Shown: piece after piece, positions 50,536 through 50,923 of the stretch | Numbering within the stretch: position 1 is the first letter of the stretch | Layout of the letters: every line of letters starts with the position of its first letter | Assembly: GCF_014378035.1 (NCBI RefSeq) | Contig: NZ_JACMOM010000348.1 | Coordinates: forward strand, 1-50,923 | Direction: 5' to 3' | DNA from: Aeromicrobium sp. | GTDB taxonomy: Bacteria > Actinomycetota > Actinomycetes > Propionibacteriales > Nocardioidaceae | Length of the DNA: 50,923 bases | Notes under the pieces: generated by a model | Database searches by the model: none | The model's input: only the letters and a program-made list of their open reading frames with translations | What the model was told of the DNA's origin: nothing | Program-made: the position numbers and the translations under genes

Positions 50536-50923
50536 TCACGTGGTCTGGTCGTGGTGCACCCGGCGTCCGGTGGCGCTCAGCCGGCGACCGCTCCCGCTCC
50601 AACGGAGGGCGATGATCTCCGCCGCCACCGACACCGCGGTCTCCTCCGGCGTCCGCCCACCGAGATCGAGCCCGATCGGGCTCGACAGACGGGCCAGCTG
50701 CTCGTCGTCGAGGCCCACCTCCCTCAACCTCTCGAGCCGGGTCTCGTGGGTGGCTCGTGAACCCATGGCGCCGATGAAGGCCGGCCTGTGACGGCCCTCC
50801 AGCCGAAGAGCCACATCAAGCACCGGGACGTCGAACTTCGGATCGTGGGTCAGGACGCAGATCACGGTGCGCGCATCGATCGCGCCGTCGTCGACCTGTC
50901 TCTGCAGGTAGTGGTGCGGCCAC
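50536..50923 (-). CDS. XdhC/CoxI-family protein (partial)
   Basis: The frame enters from the right edge and ends at 50536, giving 128 residues of C-terminal sequence. WPHHYLQRQV, RTVICVLTHDPKFDVPVLDVAL, FIGAMGSRATHETRLERL, SSPIGLDLGGRTPEETAVSVAAEIIAL is the Rossmann half of XdhC/CoxI proteins. These proteins insert or sulfurate the molybdenum cofactor of xanthine-oxidase-family enzymes. It lies upstream of coxS on the same strand, fitting a maturation role for that enzyme. Confidence 0.9.
   Translation of the reverse strand, partial: WPHHYLQRQVDDGAIDARTVICVLTHDPKFDVPVLDVALRLEGRHRPAFIGAMGSRATHETRLERLREVGLDDEQLARLSSPIGLDLGGRTPEETAVSVAAEIIALRWSGSGRRLSATGRRVHHDQTT

Overview
The window is high-GC, gene-dense chromosomal DNA from an actinobacterium. 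Several gene families point to the Propionibacteriales, and Nocardioides or Aeromicrobium-like bacteria are my best guess: a DtxR/IdeR-type iron regulator, heterodimeric methylmalonyl-CoA mutase with MeaB, CitA-type citrate synthase, PGPGW, DUF2530 and DUF3027 proteins, an actinobacterial long-form cold-shock protein, and cyclopropane synthase next to a DUF1295 protein. The taxonomic call is inference, because no rRNA or tRNA gene was seen. Many genes have no Shine-Dalgarno sequence. Instead they carry a TANNNT hexamer exactly 6 nt before the start codon, the layout of leaderless actinobacterial promoters.

Region 1 (1-6100) looks like a cell-envelope polysaccharide locus. It holds a divergent secreted NPYVS-motif protein with a lysine-rich repeat (cut by the left edge). 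Opposite it are a small membrane protein translationally coupled to a NodB deacetylase-GT2 synthase fusion, and a membrane GGDEF-EAL protein with a degenerate GGDEF site and an intact EAL site. Region 2 (6000-8230) is accessory in character: a regulator-like protein whose 3' end runs antisense into the EAL gene, a secreted aerolysin-like beta protein, an acidic stand-alone ANTAR-like microprotein and a zinc-ribbon microprotein. Region 3 (8234-12483) has a poxvirus-type topoisomerase IB, then one uninterrupted frame that joins a subtilisin-family protease to a flavoprotein disulfide reductase, then a PGPGW membrane protein.

Region 4 (12553-23608) is mainly housekeeping: Cfa and DUF1295, IdeR, photolyase, a hotdog thioesterase, an MFS exporter, DedA, PdxH, citrate synthase, an F420/NADP-reductase-like protein and a transglutaminase-like protein. 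Region 5 (23702-30828) holds the overlapping methylmalonyl-CoA mutase set mutA-mutB-meaB, then SerC and a gamma-carbonic anhydrase. Region 6 (30863-39811) holds an NCS2 purine permease, a membrane-anchored beta-propeller protein, DUF2530, a DHA2 drug exporter with an operator-like repeat over its start codon, DUF3027, an MFS protein, the long cold-shock protein, and YihY coupled to a PemK/MazF-like protein.

Region 7 (39981-50923) is catabolic: an acyl-CoA synthetase, a GAF-domain regulator, an ABC-2 exporter, tryptophan 2,3-dioxygenase, and a form II (AYRGAGR) molybdenum hydroxylase operon coxS-coxL-coxM-coxG with a partial XdhC/CoxI gene at the right edge. A perfect CRP/GlxR-type site (TGTGA-N6-TCACA) lies 79 nt upstream of coxS, which suggests cAMP-linked control. 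No CRISPR array, insertion sequence, phage gene, tRNA or rRNA gene was recognised.
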